DNA from: a virus
Length of the DNA: 56,112 nucleotides
Strand: one strand, 5' to 3'
IMG/VR virus record: IMGVR_UViG_3300020603_000019
Span: 1-56,112 of that record
A model generated the notes under the pieces. It was not told the DNA's origin. It worked only from the letters and a program-made list of their open reading frames with translations, and made no database searches. Positions 13,268 to 21,719 of the stretch are shown here, piece by piece. The translations under genes were made by a program, and so were the position numbers. How positions within the stretch are numbered: position 1 is the first letter of the stretch; each line of letters opens with the position of its first letter.

Positions 13268-13730
13268 ACAGGTAGAACTCCAGTCATTCATGCCCTACAT
13301 GGGGCTGTCACTGGGGGATCTAACTGCTCAGCAGGAGCGTCTTGTTCTTTATATGTCTCGTGGCATGACGACGGCAGCGGCCGGTCGTGCTGCGGGGTAT
13401 ACGACTCCGCAAGCCGCATACGATGCGGCGAAGCGCCCGGCCGTGGTCAAAGCGTTGAACTACTTTAGGGAGCAGTTCCGTGAAGAGGTGCATTTTACCA
13501 GAGTCCATGCGCACTCGATGTATCTGGATGCGTACAACTCTGCAGCGACGTCTACCGAGATGAAGAACGCGACCGACTCATTAGTCAAGCTCCACGGTTT
13601 GGCGGCTCCGGACCACGCGACGCAGATCAACATCAACGTGACACCGGCCCACATGGAACGGATGTCTGATGAGGATCTGCTGAAGCTGGTCGGTAGAGAC
13701 GAGAAGTATCTGGAGCCTGACTCCACTTGA
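13218..13730 (+). CDS. terS: Terminase small subunit
   Basis: The 170-residue protein has the small-terminase pattern: LTAQQERLVLYMSRGMTTAAAGRAAGYTTPQAAYDAAKRPAVVKAL, an HTH-like DNA-binding region, then a helical oligomerisation part (TDSLVKLHGLAAP) and a C-terminal tail. It should recognise phage DNA and regulate the large subunit. The TTG at 13218 overlaps the previous gene by 50 bases; an ATG at 13290 is the conservative alternative, and neither has a strong ribosome site. The stop overlaps the terL start as TTGA. Confidence 0.85.
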   Translation: METVPTPSENQELQSTEQVELQSFMPYMGLSLGDLTAQQERLVLYMSRGMTTAAAGRAAGYTTPQAAYDAAKRPAVVKALNYFREQFREEVHFTRVHAHSMYLDAYNSAATSTEMKNATDSLVKLHGLAAPDHATQININVTPAHMERMSDEDLLKLVGRDEKYLEPDST

Positions 13731-15388
13731 TAGAAGAGATTCCAACTCGCAAGTGCAGACGGTGCAGGAACCTGCATCCTGTAACCTTGTTTGCGAGCGA
13801 GGTGGAGGGGATATGTGTCTATTGTAAAGCTGATCGTGCAGAAGCATTACCGGACCCCGCCTTGCATAAAGATACGCACAGAAATATGGGGGAGGTGGAG
13901 CTTAGCGTTGAAGAAAGGGCAAAACGGGAACTAGCGTTCCGGTTACTCGCTCGAAAGAGATTACTGCCCTTCGTCGAAAAATACAATACAGACTACGTTG
14001 CAGGGTGGGTGCACAAAGATGTTTGTAAACGACTTGAACAATTTTCTCGGGACGTGGTGGACCAAAAGTCGCCGCGCCTTATGCTCTTTATGCCGCCGCG
14101 TCATGGAAAGTCGACACTTGCGTCAGTGGCATTCCCGGCTTGGCATCTGGGGCGTAATCCTGAACACGAATTTATTAGTTGTTCGTATTCAGGCTCGCTT
14201 GCGATGGGTTTTTCTCGGAAGGTTCGTCAAGTATTACGTGAGCCTACCTATAAAGCGATATTCAAGACGCGTCTGGATCCGGATAGTCAAAGCGCGGAAG
14301 CGTGGCTGACTACTGCTGGCGGCGGTTACGTCGCAGCAGGTGTCGGCGGCGGTATCACGGGTAAAGGCGCGCACGTTCTTGTGGTCGACGACCCCGTCAA
14401 GAACCGCGAGGACGCTGAAAGCCAGAACAATCGCGACGCGAACTGGGATTGGTATACATCAACCGCGTACACACGTCTCGCGCCAGGCGGCGGTGTGCTC
14501 GTCATTCTTACGAGGTGGCACGATGATGACTTGGCTGGAAGACTTCTTAAAGCGGGTATTCAAGGTGGAGACGAGTGGGAAGTCGTTAGATATCCCGCCA
14601 TCGCCGAAGACGACGAAGAGTTCCGAAAAACCGGTGAAGCGCTCCACCCGGAAAGGTACGACGTCGATTCGCTCCGCCGCATCGAAAAAGCGGTAGGTCC
14701 TCGAGACTGGTCTGCGCTCTATCAGCAGAATCCTGTCGCCGACGACGGTCAGTACTTCACCAGAACGATGGTGCAGTACTACGATGCCGACGAGATCGAC
14801 CGCGAAGAGATGCGGTACTACTGTGCCTGGGACCTCGCGATCGGTAAGAACGACCGCAACGATTACAGCGTCGGCCTTGTCGTTGGTATCGACGAAGACG
14901 ATCACATGTATGTAATGGACTGTGTCCGTGGTCGTTGGGATGGCTTCGAGATCGTCGAGCGGATACTCGATCTCTACGAGCAGTGGAAGCCGTCGATCAT
15001 TGGCATTGAAAAAGGTCACATCGAAATGGCCCTCGGTCCGTTCCTCGAGAAGCGTGTGCGTGAGCGCGGGCTCTATGAGGCGTACTTCAAAGATCTGAAG
15101 ACTGGGCGGCGTGACAAGGAGGCTCGAGCCCGAGCCATTCAGGGACGTATGCAGCAGGGCATGGTGTTCTTCCCGAGGGAAGCAGCATTCTCTGGGCCGC
15201 TCATCGCTGAGTTGCTGCGGTTCCCAAATGGTATGCATGATGACCAAGTCGACGCGTTGGCGTGGATTGGTCTCATGATGACAGAGTTTACTACGTATCA
15301 AGCTCCTGTTGTTCGCGAGCCCTCTTGGCGGGATAGGCTCATAGCTATTGCTCGTGGACCGCGCCAAAAGTCCGCGATGAGTGCTTAA
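13727..15388 (+). CDS. terL: Terminase large subunit with N-terminal zinc-ribbon
   Basis: This is the packaging motor and nuclease, 553 residues. The ATPase has Walker A PPRHGKST (123-130) and Walker B VLVVDD (D221-D222). The C-terminal nuclease shows AWDLAIG (D369), IGIEKG (E428) and HDDQVDA (D505, D506, D509). Unusually, residues 10-33 form a CxxC-x16-CxxC zinc-ribbon, similar in type to the one in the neighbouring HNH protein. The start is TTG, overlapping the terS stop. Identification as terminase is certain; the role of the zinc-ribbon is inference. Confidence 0.97.
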   Translation: MIEEIPTRKCRRCRNLHPVTLFASEVEGICVYCKADRAEALPDPALHKDTHRNMGEVELSVEERAKRELAFRLLARKRLLPFVEKYNTDYVAGWVHKDVCKRLEQFSRDVVDQKSPRLMLFMPPRHGKSTLASVAFPAWHLGRNPEHEFISCSYSGSLAMGFSRKVRQVLREPTYKAIFKTRLDPDSQSAEAWLTTAGGGYVAAGVGGGITGKGAHVLVVDDPVKNREDAESQNNRDANWDWYTSTAYTRLAPGGGVLVILTRWHDDDLAGRLLKAGIQGGDEWEVVRYPAIAEDDEEFRKTGEALHPERYDVDSLRRIEKAVGPRDWSALYQQNPVADDGQYFTRTMVQYYDADEIDREEMRYYCAWDLAIGKNDRNDYSVGLVVGIDEDDHMYVMDCVRGRWDGFEIVERILDLYEQWKPSIIGIEKGHIEMALGPFLEKRVRERGLYEAYFKDLKTGRRDKEARARAIQGRMQQGMVFFPREAAFSGPLIAELLRFPNGMHDDQVDALAWIGLMMTEFTTYQAPVVREPSWRDRLIAIARGPRQKSAMSA

Positions 15389-15390
15389 CC

Positions 15391-15804
15391 GTGGCAACAC
15401 CTAAAGTCACTGTTACTTCCTACGAAGATTGGAAGAGTAAGTACGGGTTTCAGGAGAGCCCGGACTATAACTTGAAGGCTGCGTTTGAAGCCGGACTAGA
15501 TCCGGAGATGAACTCGGGAGATGGCAAGTTCCACTTATCAGATCGGTTCAAGCTGCCGACTCACCCTACTTATTCGACAGACAGTGACTATTCAAGATCA
15601 AAAGGAGCGCCTCCAGCAGGACGTTGGGAAGGTAGCGAAGAAAAGGGATGGACGTTCTACGCCAGCCCTCAAAACATTAAAAATCTCGGCGGCGAGAAAC
15701 AATATCTAGCTTGGTGGGAAAAGAACGAGCCAGGGGTAAAGCTCGTGCTTCCTCAACAACCGTCACTTAGACAGTTGCCTGTTTTACCCCGTCTCACACG
15801 GTAA
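15391..15804 (+). CDS. Conserved phage virion-associated protein (137 aa)
   Basis: The middle contains NSGDGKFHLSDRFKLPTHPTYSTDSDY, a segment I recognise from short or multi-domain phage proteins near the portal, followed by a Trp-containing C-terminal part. Its function is not established; it may be an internal or assembly protein. It starts at GTG two bases after terL. Ribosome site weak. Confidence 0.7.
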   Translation: MATPKVTVTSYEDWKSKYGFQESPDYNLKAAFEAGLDPEMNSGDGKFHLSDRFKLPTHPTYSTDSDYSRSKGAPPAGRWEGSEEKGWTFYASPQNIKNLGGEKQYLAWWEKNEPGVKLVLPQQPSLRQLPVLPRLTR

Positions 15805-15810
15805 ACCATT

Positions 15811-17955
15811 ATGGCCAAAATCAAACCACAGTCTATTGAAGATCAACAGCTCGCCCACACGCAGTGGCAGCGCTACGTGCGCGCCCGCGATAACGGGCAT
15901 CTGCAGTACGTTGAGATGGCGAAGAAATGTGACGCGTTCTATCGCGGCGACCAGTGGGACAAGTCTGCTCTTGCAGTTCTGGAGGCCGAGGGCCGTCCAG
16001 CACTGACCATCAATACTATTCTTCCGACCGTGAACACGGTCCTCGGAGAACAGTCCACGCGCCGTGCTGATATTCAGTTCAAGCCACGCCGTGGCGGTGA
16101 CCAGGACGTTGCAAGCGTCCTAACCAAGCTGTACATGCAGATTGCCGACAACAACAAGCTCGACTGGGTCGAGCAGCAGGTGTTCAGCGACGGCCTCATC
16201 ATGGACGGCCGTGGTTACTTTGATGTCCGCATGGACTTTAGTGACCACGTAGAAGGTGAGGTACGCATCACGGCCAAGGACCCGATTGATATCCTGGTTG
16301 ACCCGGATGCCAAGGAGTATGATCCGAAGACATGGAACGAGGTCTTTGAAACTAAATGGATGACCCTCGACGAGATCGAGGAACTGTACGGCGAAGACAA
16401 AGCCGAAGCGCTACGGTTCGTCGCCGAGAATGGCAACGGATTCGGACGCGACTCAATCGAATACGAAGAGACTCGCTACGGCAAGACTGACTCGACGCAG
16501 GACTATCTTAGAGCGTCGGTTCCTGGCAGTGAAGAATACCGAAACGTAAAGGCGCTACGTGTCATCGAGCGGCAGTACCGTAAGATGGGGCGTGCAGATT
16601 TCTTTGTTGATCCCAACACGGGGGATCAGCGCGAGGCCCCCGAAGAGTGGGGCGAGCAGAAGACGAAAAAGTTCGCCAAGCAGTACGGCCTTGGGATCAT
16701 CAGTAAGATTAAGCGCAAAGTGCGCTGGACAGTGACGTGCGACAAGGTCGTGCTCCATGACGACTGGTCGCCGTACGAAGACTTCACTCTCGTCCCTTAC
16801 TTCGCGTATTTCCGTCGCGGCCGTCCGTTCGGTATGGTGCGTAATCTGTTGTCTCCGCAGGAGCAGCTGAACAAGATCGCGAGCCAGGAGCTGCACATCG
16901 TCAACACCACCGCCAACAGTGGCTGGATGGTTGAGAGTGGCTCACTCGTCGGCATGACGACGGACGACCTAGAGGAGCACGGCGCAGAGACGGGCCTGAT
17001 ACTCGAGTACAACCGTGGTTCGCAACCGCCGACCAAGATTCAGCCTAATCAGATTCCGACCGGGCTCGATCGCATCAGTCAGAAGGCGGCGCTCAACATC
17101 AAGACTATCAGCGGCGTGAATGACTCGATGCTCGGGTCGGACAGCGCAGAGGTCTCCGGCATCGCCATTCAGGCGAAGCAGAATCGCGGCGTCATCATGA
17201 TTCAGGTGCCGCTCGACAATCTGCGTAAGACTCGACAGTACCTGGCGGAGAAGGTGCTGAATCTCGTGCAGCGGTTCTACACCGAGCAGCGCGTTATTCA
17301 GATCACCAACGAAGATGATCCAATGAAGCCGCGCGAGCCTATGGTCGTCAATGAAATGACGCCGGAAGGTCGCGTGATTAATGATTTGACTTTAGGCGAG
17401 TACGACGTAATCGTCGGCACTGCGCCTGCGCGCGACTCGTTCGATGAGATGCAGTTCGCCGAGGCGATTAATCTTCGTCAGGTTGGCGTAGCCATACCGG
17501 ACGACGCTATTATTGAGTACAGCCACCTCGCCCGTAAGGGAGAACTTGCGAAGCGTATCCGCATGATGACGGGTGTCGAGCAGACTCCGGAGCAGATGGA
17601 AGCCAACGCTATGCAGGCGGAGCTGGCGATGCAGCAGGTTCAGCTCACGCTGGTCAAACTGCAGGCAGAGGTTCAGAAGTTGCAGTCGGAAGCGGCGGTC
17701 AACATTGCCAAGGTACAGGATGTCGCCGACGTTCAGCCCCAGCTCAAGATGCAGGAGCTCCAGGCGCAGATTGCAATCAAGGAGCGCGAGCTCGAGCTGC
17801 GGCGTGAGCTTTCTTCGCTTACTAATGAAACGCGGCGTAATCAGCATCAGACTGCATCAGCGACTCGTATTGCTGCGACAGTCATGCAGACCGCTGCCAA
17901 GACGCAGAATCAGGGCCCGCCGCCCCCTGTTAATATCCCAAACATGCGGCAATAA
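15811..17955 (+). CDS. Portal protein (P22 type)
   Basis: The 714-residue protein has the P22-like portal layout: CDAFYRGDQWD near the N-terminus, GRPALTINTILPTVNTVLGEQ, DPIDILVDPDAKEYD and a core ending with SAEVSGIAIQAKQNRGVIMIQ. The last 130 residues form a long Gln/Glu-rich coiled coil, like the P22 portal barrel. It forms the dodecameric ring through which DNA enters and leaves. It is followed by the scaffold gene, the usual order. Confidence 0.95.
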   Translation: MAKIKPQSIEDQQLAHTQWQRYVRARDNGHLQYVEMAKKCDAFYRGDQWDKSALAVLEAEGRPALTINTILPTVNTVLGEQSTRRADIQFKPRRGGDQDVASVLTKLYMQIADNNKLDWVEQQVFSDGLIMDGRGYFDVRMDFSDHVEGEVRITAKDPIDILVDPDAKEYDPKTWNEVFETKWMTLDEIEELYGEDKAEALRFVAENGNGFGRDSIEYEETRYGKTDSTQDYLRASVPGSEEYRNVKALRVIERQYRKMGRADFFVDPNTGDQREAPEEWGEQKTKKFAKQYGLGIISKIKRKVRWTVTCDKVVLHDDWSPYEDFTLVPYFAYFRRGRPFGMVRNLLSPQEQLNKIASQELHIVNTTANSGWMVESGSLVGMTTDDLEEHGAETGLILEYNRGSQPPTKIQPNQIPTGLDRISQKAALNIKTISGVNDSMLGSDSAEVSGIAIQAKQNRGVIMIQVPLDNLRKTRQYLAEKVLNLVQRFYTEQRVIQITNEDDPMKPREPMVVNEMTPEGRVINDLTLGEYDVIVGTAPARDSFDEMQFAEAINLRQVGVAIPDDAIIEYSHLARKGELAKRIRMMTGVEQTPEQMEANAMQAELAMQQVQLTLVKLQAEVQKLQSEAAVNIAKVQDVADVQPQLKMQELQAQIAIKERELELRRELSSLTNETRRNQHQTASATRIAATVMQTAAKTQNQGPPPPVNIPNMRQ

Positions 17956-17977
17956 GTATCCAATAGGAGTTTGATAC

Positions 17978-18997
17978 ATGGCTGACGACAAGAAGGACGT
18001 GACGTTTGATGTGATGCCCGGTGCCGATCCCGTTGAGGCGGCCCCGGAGCAGAAGTTCGACTTTAATTTTGGGCTCGGCGAAGAAATTAAAGCCGCAGTT
18101 GCGGAACCGGCCACGGAACCGGCCATCGAGGAGGCAGAAGCGCCAGTAGTTTCGGAGGCAAAGGCGGAAGTTGAACCGGTGATCGAACCGACGCCGCTTG
18201 AAACGCCGGAAGTTGCTCCGGTTGTTCCGGAAGCGGAGGCGAAAAAAGCCCCAGAATCGGAGCCGAAGCAGAAGATGGTGCCGAAATCGCGCCTAGACGA
18301 GGTGTTGGCCAAGCAGAAAGCGCTGCAGAAGCAGCTCGACGACCTCATGGCGGCTAAAACCGCTGCCGAAACGGCTCCTGAGAGCTACGATTTCGCGGTA
18401 AAAGAGGTGGAGTACCAGAATATGGTGCTCGACGGTCAGCATGAGAAGGCTGCGGCCCTTCGTGCCGAGATCCGCAAGGCGGAACGCGCACAGCTCGAGT
18501 TCGAGTTGACGCAGAAAGTGGAGCAGAAGGTCACTCAGAGCCAGCAGATATCTGCTTTGCAGCAGGCCGCAGCTGATCTGGAGGCCAATTTCCCTGTTTT
18601 TGACCGCGCTAGCCCTGATTACAACGAAAAGTACACGCAGGAAGTCATCGATCTGCGCGACGCCTTTATTGTTAAAGGCGAAAACCCGGTCGCGGCCCTG
18701 TCTAAGGCAGCGAAATTTGTCCTGCGGGAGTATGATCTAATCGATATGAGCGGAGACACCACTCCTTCCCTGGCTGTCGCCCCGACTCCGAAGGCACCTA
18801 GCGTCGATGAGGTGGCCAAAAAGCGCGCAGAGGTGGCCCGCAAACTAAAAGCTGCTGAATCTCAACCCCCCGAAATGCCGGGAGAGAGCTCTGCAGCACG
18901 CGGCGAGAAAGCGATCGATCTTTCTACGTTGACAGAAGACGAGTTTAACGCTCTTCCTGCCGCTACCCTTAAGCGTTTGCGCGGAGATATTCTCTAA
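17978..18997 (+). CDS. Capsid scaffolding protein (probable)
   Basis: The 339-residue protein is acidic and low-complexity at first (repeated EPAIEE, EAPVVSEAK, VEPVIEPTP), then forms a coiled coil (SRLDEVLAKQKALQKQLDDL, and REAERAQLEFEL-type repeats). This composition and the position between portal and major capsid genes are typical of scaffolds. The end contains a short basic/acidic tail. GGAG precedes the start; the stop overlaps the next start as TAATG. Confidence 0.8.
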   Translation: MADDKKDVTFDVMPGADPVEAAPEQKFDFNFGLGEEIKAAVAEPATEPAIEEAEAPVVSEAKAEVEPVIEPTPLETPEVAPVVPEAEAKKAPESEPKQKMVPKSRLDEVLAKQKALQKQLDDLMAAKTAAETAPESYDFAVKEVEYQNMVLDGQHEKAAALRAEIRKAERAQLEFELTQKVEQKVTQSQQISALQQAAADLEANFPVFDRASPDYNEKYTQEVIDLRDAFIVKGENPVAALSKAAKFVLREYDLIDMSGDTTPSLAVAPTPKAPSVDEVAKKRAEVARKLKAAESQPPEMPGESSAARGEKAIDLSTLTEDEFNALPAATLKRLRGDIL

Positions 18998-19281
18998 TGG
19001 CCGGTCGCGATTCACGTTTAGCCCGAGCCGGTGTCTCTGGCTACAACAAACCTAAGCGTACACCAAGCCATCCGACCAAAAGCCACGTAGTTGTGGCCAA
19101 GTCGGGGGATCAGGTGAAAACTATCCGGTTTGGCCAACAGGGCGTCAGGGGCTCCCCCCGTAAAAAAGGGGAGTCCGACTCATACCGTAACCGCCGCGAG
19201 TCCTTCAAAGCCCGCCACGCTAATAATATTTCCAAGGGCAAGATGTCTGCGGCGTATTGGGCAAACAAGGTAAAGTGGTAA
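18997..19281 (+). CDS. Small basic phage protein (94 aa)
   Basis: The protein is very basic with a C-terminal SFKARHANNISKGKMSAAYWANKVKW signature, seen in small conserved proteins near capsid genes of many phages. It may bind DNA or the inside of the capsid. The stop overlaps the next start as TAATG. Confidence 0.7.
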   Translation: MAGRDSRLARAGVSGYNKPKRTPSHPTKSHVVVAKSGDQVKTIRFGQQGVRGSPRKKGESDSYRNRRESFKARHANNISKGKMSAAYWANKVKW

Positions 19282-19460
19282 TGGCTAAAACTAAGTCAAA
19301 GGTCAATGCCGCTGGTAATTACACCAAGCCGACTATGCGTAAACAGATTTTTGAGCGCATTAAAGCTGGTAGTAAAGGTGGTAAACCAGGCCAATGGAGC
19401 GCCCGCAAAGCACAGATGCTAGCGGTCGAGTACAAAAAGTCAGGCGGAGGCTATAGGTAA
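19281..19460 (+). CDS. Small basic protein, DUF5872-like (59 aa)
   Basis: I use the ATG at 19281 (TAATG overlap) rather than one eight codons upstream. The end GQWSARKAQMLAVEYKKSGGGYR matches the DUF5872-type motif of small phage and giant-virus proteins. It is highly basic. Function unknown. The stop overlaps the next start by one base. Confidence 0.7.
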   Translation: MAKTKSKVNAAGNYTKPTMRKQIFERIKAGSKGGKPGQWSARKAQMLAVEYKKSGGGYR

Positions 19461-19711
19461 TGGGGTTAGCCAAGTCACAGAAGTCCCTCAAGAAGTGGAC
19501 TAAAGAGGACTGGGGCACTCGTTCTGGTAAGAACAGCACCCAGGGCTCGAAGGCGACTGGCGAACGGTACCTGCCGAAGAAAGCTCGGCAGGCGCTGTCC
19601 CCTCAGGAGTATGCTGCTACTACCCGTAACAAACGTCGTTCGCTTGCCAAGGGCGAGCAGTTCTCGAAGCAACCCAAGCGTATCGCCAAGAAGACCGCGC
19701 GGTACCGTTAA
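19460..19711 (+). CDS. Small basic protein, DUF5872-like (83 aa)
   Basis: The motif KKWTKEDWGTRSGKNSTQG then GERYLPKKARQALSPQEYAATTRNKRR and KQPKRIAKKTARYR is that of DUF5872-type proteins. It is strongly basic and could package with DNA. It is the third of four consecutive tiny basic genes. Confidence 0.75.
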   Translation: MGLAKSQKSLKKWTKEDWGTRSGKNSTQGSKATGERYLPKKARQALSPQEYAATTRNKRRSLAKGEQFSKQPKRIAKKTARYR

Positions 19712-19728
19712 CCACAGGAGATAAGCGT

Positions 19729-19857
19729 ATGAAGATGAAGAAGAAAGGCGGAAAGGGCCCTATGCATCGGATGCCGGATGGCACCATGATGCCTGGAAAA
19801 AGCCATAAGGCTAAAAAGTCGGCTAAGAAGCCAACCAAGCCTAGATACCCTTATTGA
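19729..19857 (+). CDS. Very small basic protein (42 aa)
   Basis: CAGGAG precedes the ATG. The peptide is Lys-rich with the MPDGTMMPGKSH motif found in tiny basic phage proteins near head genes. It ends just before the hairpin-rich leader of the capsid gene. Role unknown. Confidence 0.65.
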   Translation: MKMKKKGGKGPMHRMPDGTMMPGKSHKAKKSAKKPTKPRYPY

Positions 19858-19874
19858 TAATATTCGCATTAACT

Positions 19875-20101
19875 AGTTGCAAATTTGTATTAATGTTGCT
19901 ATTTTGCAACTGAACTCGTCTGCTGGAACGATATTCAGCCGTGTCGGACACGTAAAAAACGTCGGACCCGCCTGCGCAGGCGTAAAACCCGCCGAGGTCG
20001 CGCCTCGTTAACCCGCGCTAAGTCGTGACCCCACGATACGGGGTAACGGTTTAGCCGCACCAAAAGTCGGCTGTAGCCTAGTAATGCGTGTGCATTACTA
20101 G
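19875..20101 (+). other. Chain of hairpins upstream of the major capsid gene
   Basis: Seven inverted repeats follow one another: AGTTGCAA/TTGCAACT (19875-19911), CGTGTC/GACACG (19940-19952), the palindrome CGCCTGCGCAGGCG (19969-19982), CGAGG/CCTCG (19993-20007), ACCCC/GGGGT (20028-20044), AGCCG/CGGCT (20053-20072) and CTAGTAATGC/GCATTACTAG (20078-20101). The last ends about 17 bases before the capsid ribosome site GGAG. No start codon opens the arginine-rich frame inside. It is probably a structured mRNA leader or a stability/processing region for the abundant capsid message. Confidence 0.6.
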
Positions 20102-20131
20102 ATTTGAAACGCAATTTAAAGGAGAAGCCAA

Positions 20132-21274
20132 ATGGCTCTTACTAATTTTGCGGCGCTGACTAGTGATCAACTCACGGCATGGAGCCGTGATTTCTGGCGC
20201 GTCGCTCGCAATATGTCGTTTGTGAACCAGTTCGCTGGTTCAGGTTCGAACGCGATGATTACGCGTGTCACTGAGCTGACCAAGTCAGACAAGGGCACGA
20301 AGGCCGTCATCACTCTGCTTGCCGATATGACCGGCGACGGCGTGACTGGCGATAGCACCCTCGAAGGTAATGAAGAGGCGCTCCGCGCTTACGACATCAC
20401 CATCGAGCTCGACCAGCTCCGCTTCGCGAACCGCATTGCCGGTCGCCTCGCGGATCAGAAGAGCGTGGTGAACTTCCGTGAGCAGAGCCGTGACGCCCTC
20501 GCGTATGCGCTGGCTGATCGTTGCGACCAGCTGGCGTTCTTGACGCTATCGGGTGTGGCCTACACGCACAAGACCAACGGCGCTCTGCGCACGGTCTTGG
20601 CGTCTGGTCAGAACCTGTCGAACCTCGAGTTCGCTTCTGACGTGACGGCTCCTACCGCAGCGCGGCATCGCCGTGTTTCCGGTGACACTATCGCTGCTGG
20701 TTCGACTACGTCTGTTACTGCGACGGACAAGTTGAAGTACCGTCATATCGTTGACATCAAGGCCTATGCCAAGGATCAATACATCCGTGGCGTTCGCTCT
20801 GCTGGCAACGATGAGGTCTTCCACATGTTCGTGACCCCGCAGCAGATGGCCTCCCTCAAGCTCGATTCGGACTTCCTCGCCAACGTGCGTAACGCTGGCA
20901 TCCGTGGTCCGAGCAACCAGCTGTTTGCTGGTTCGAGCTCGCTGATGGTCGACGGCGTCATGGTCCACGAGTTCCGCCATGTGTTCAACACATCTGGCGC
21001 GACGACTGGTACCTCGGCGAACGCTGGCGCAGCTGGCTACAAGTGGGGTGCAAACGCAAACGTGACGGGCGCTCGTGCGCTCTTCTGCGGTGCGCAGGCT
21101 CTCGCTATGGCTGACATCGGTCTTCCGGATATCGTTGAAGATAACTTCGACTACCAGAACCAAGCTGGTATCTCGATTGGTAAGATCTTCGGTCTCCGTA
21201 AGCCGAAGTACAACAGCGACGTGACGGCAGACACGCAGGACTTCGGCGTGGTTGCTCTCGACACGGCGCAGTAA
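20132..21274 (+). CDS. Major capsid protein (N4 gp56 family)
   Basis: The 380-residue protein matches the N4 gp56-type capsid family: an N-terminal FAALTSDQLTAWSRDFWRVARN, TELTKSDKGTKAVITLLADMTGDGV, then EEALRAYDITIELDQLRFANRIAGRLADQKSVV, which is the family's best signature. The fold is HK97-like. GGAG lies seven bases before the ATG. A UUCG-capped hairpin follows the stop, and the long structured leader precedes it, which fits a very strongly expressed gene. Confidence 0.95.
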   Translation: MALTNFAALTSDQLTAWSRDFWRVARNMSFVNQFAGSGSNAMITRVTELTKSDKGTKAVITLLADMTGDGVTGDSTLEGNEEALRAYDITIELDQLRFANRIAGRLADQKSVVNFREQSRDALAYALADRCDQLAFLTLSGVAYTHKTNGALRTVLASGQNLSNLEFASDVTAPTAARHRRVSGDTIAAGSTTSVTATDKLKYRHIVDIKAYAKDQYIRGVRSAGNDEVFHMFVTPQQMASLKLDSDFLANVRNAGIRGPSNQLFAGSSSLMVDGVMVHEFRHVFNTSGATTGTSANAGAAGYKWGANANVTGARALFCGAQALAMADIGLPDIVEDNFDYQNQAGISIGKIFGLRKPKYNSDVTADTQDFGVVALDTAQ

Positions 21275-21282
21275 GCCGCTTA

Positions 21283-21312
21283 GGGGGCCCTCTCTTCGGA
21301 GGGGGCCCCCAT
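21283..21312 (+). terminator. UUCG-capped hairpin after the capsid gene
   Basis: A 12-bp stem (GGGGGCCC with GGGCCCCC, extended by TCTC/GAGG) is closed by TTCG. It is followed by ATCTCTCT rather than a pure T run, so it is probably a partial terminator or 3' stability hairpin, as often found after major capsid genes. Confidence 0.75.
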
Positions 21313-21333
21313 CTCTCTACTCCAGGAGCAATC

Positions 21334-21711
21334 GTGAAGGTTGTCTCGGATAAAGAAATTCGCGTTGCCACACTCAGTGGCGCAGTGGTTTTGTTTTTCC
21401 CAGGGGAAGAGTGCGAAGTAGCCGACGAGATCGGCATTCTTGCGCTGCAAATGGGAGCCCGACAGGTAGGGTTTGAAGCGCCGAAAGCGCCTCCTCCTGC
21501 GGTCAAAGATTCCCCCCAGATCGAAGAATTCGAGGACGTAAAGAACCTCGATGACGTAGTCGCTGGTATTGAGAAGCTCTGTGAACAGGGCGACCCAGAA
21601 GACTTCAAAGCGGATGGAACTCCCAAAGCTTCGGCAGTAAACCGCGCTGTCGGGCGCAACGTTAGCATTGAAGATCGGGAAGCAGCTTGGGATATATTCA
21701 TCAAATCGTGA
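21334..21711 (+). CDS. Capsid-adjacent conserved protein (125 aa)
   Basis: The start is GTG preceded by AGGAG. Residues 1-50 are a beta-rich segment (RVATLSGAVVLFFPGEECEV); after a Pro linker the end reads DFKADGTPKASAVNRAVGRNVSIEDREAAWDIF, a helical module I have seen in phage proteins after N4-type capsid genes. It may be a head decoration or connector protein. Function uncertain. Confidence 0.65.
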   Translation: MKVVSDKEIRVATLSGAVVLFFPGEECEVADEIGILALQMGARQVGFEAPKAPPPAVKDSPQIEEFEDVKNLDDVVAGIEKLCEQGDPEDFKADGTPKASAVNRAVGRNVSIEDREAAWDIFIKS

Positions 21712-21719
21712 GGTAGGTC

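Noticed and set aside
14459-15400. Leftward frame of 313 codons opposite terL
   Set aside because: It is an antisense shadow of terL; the terL motifs are intact.
19940-20026. Arg-rich frame (RKKRRTRLRRR) before the capsid gene
   Set aside because: No start codon in frame; the bases are explained by overlapping hairpins.
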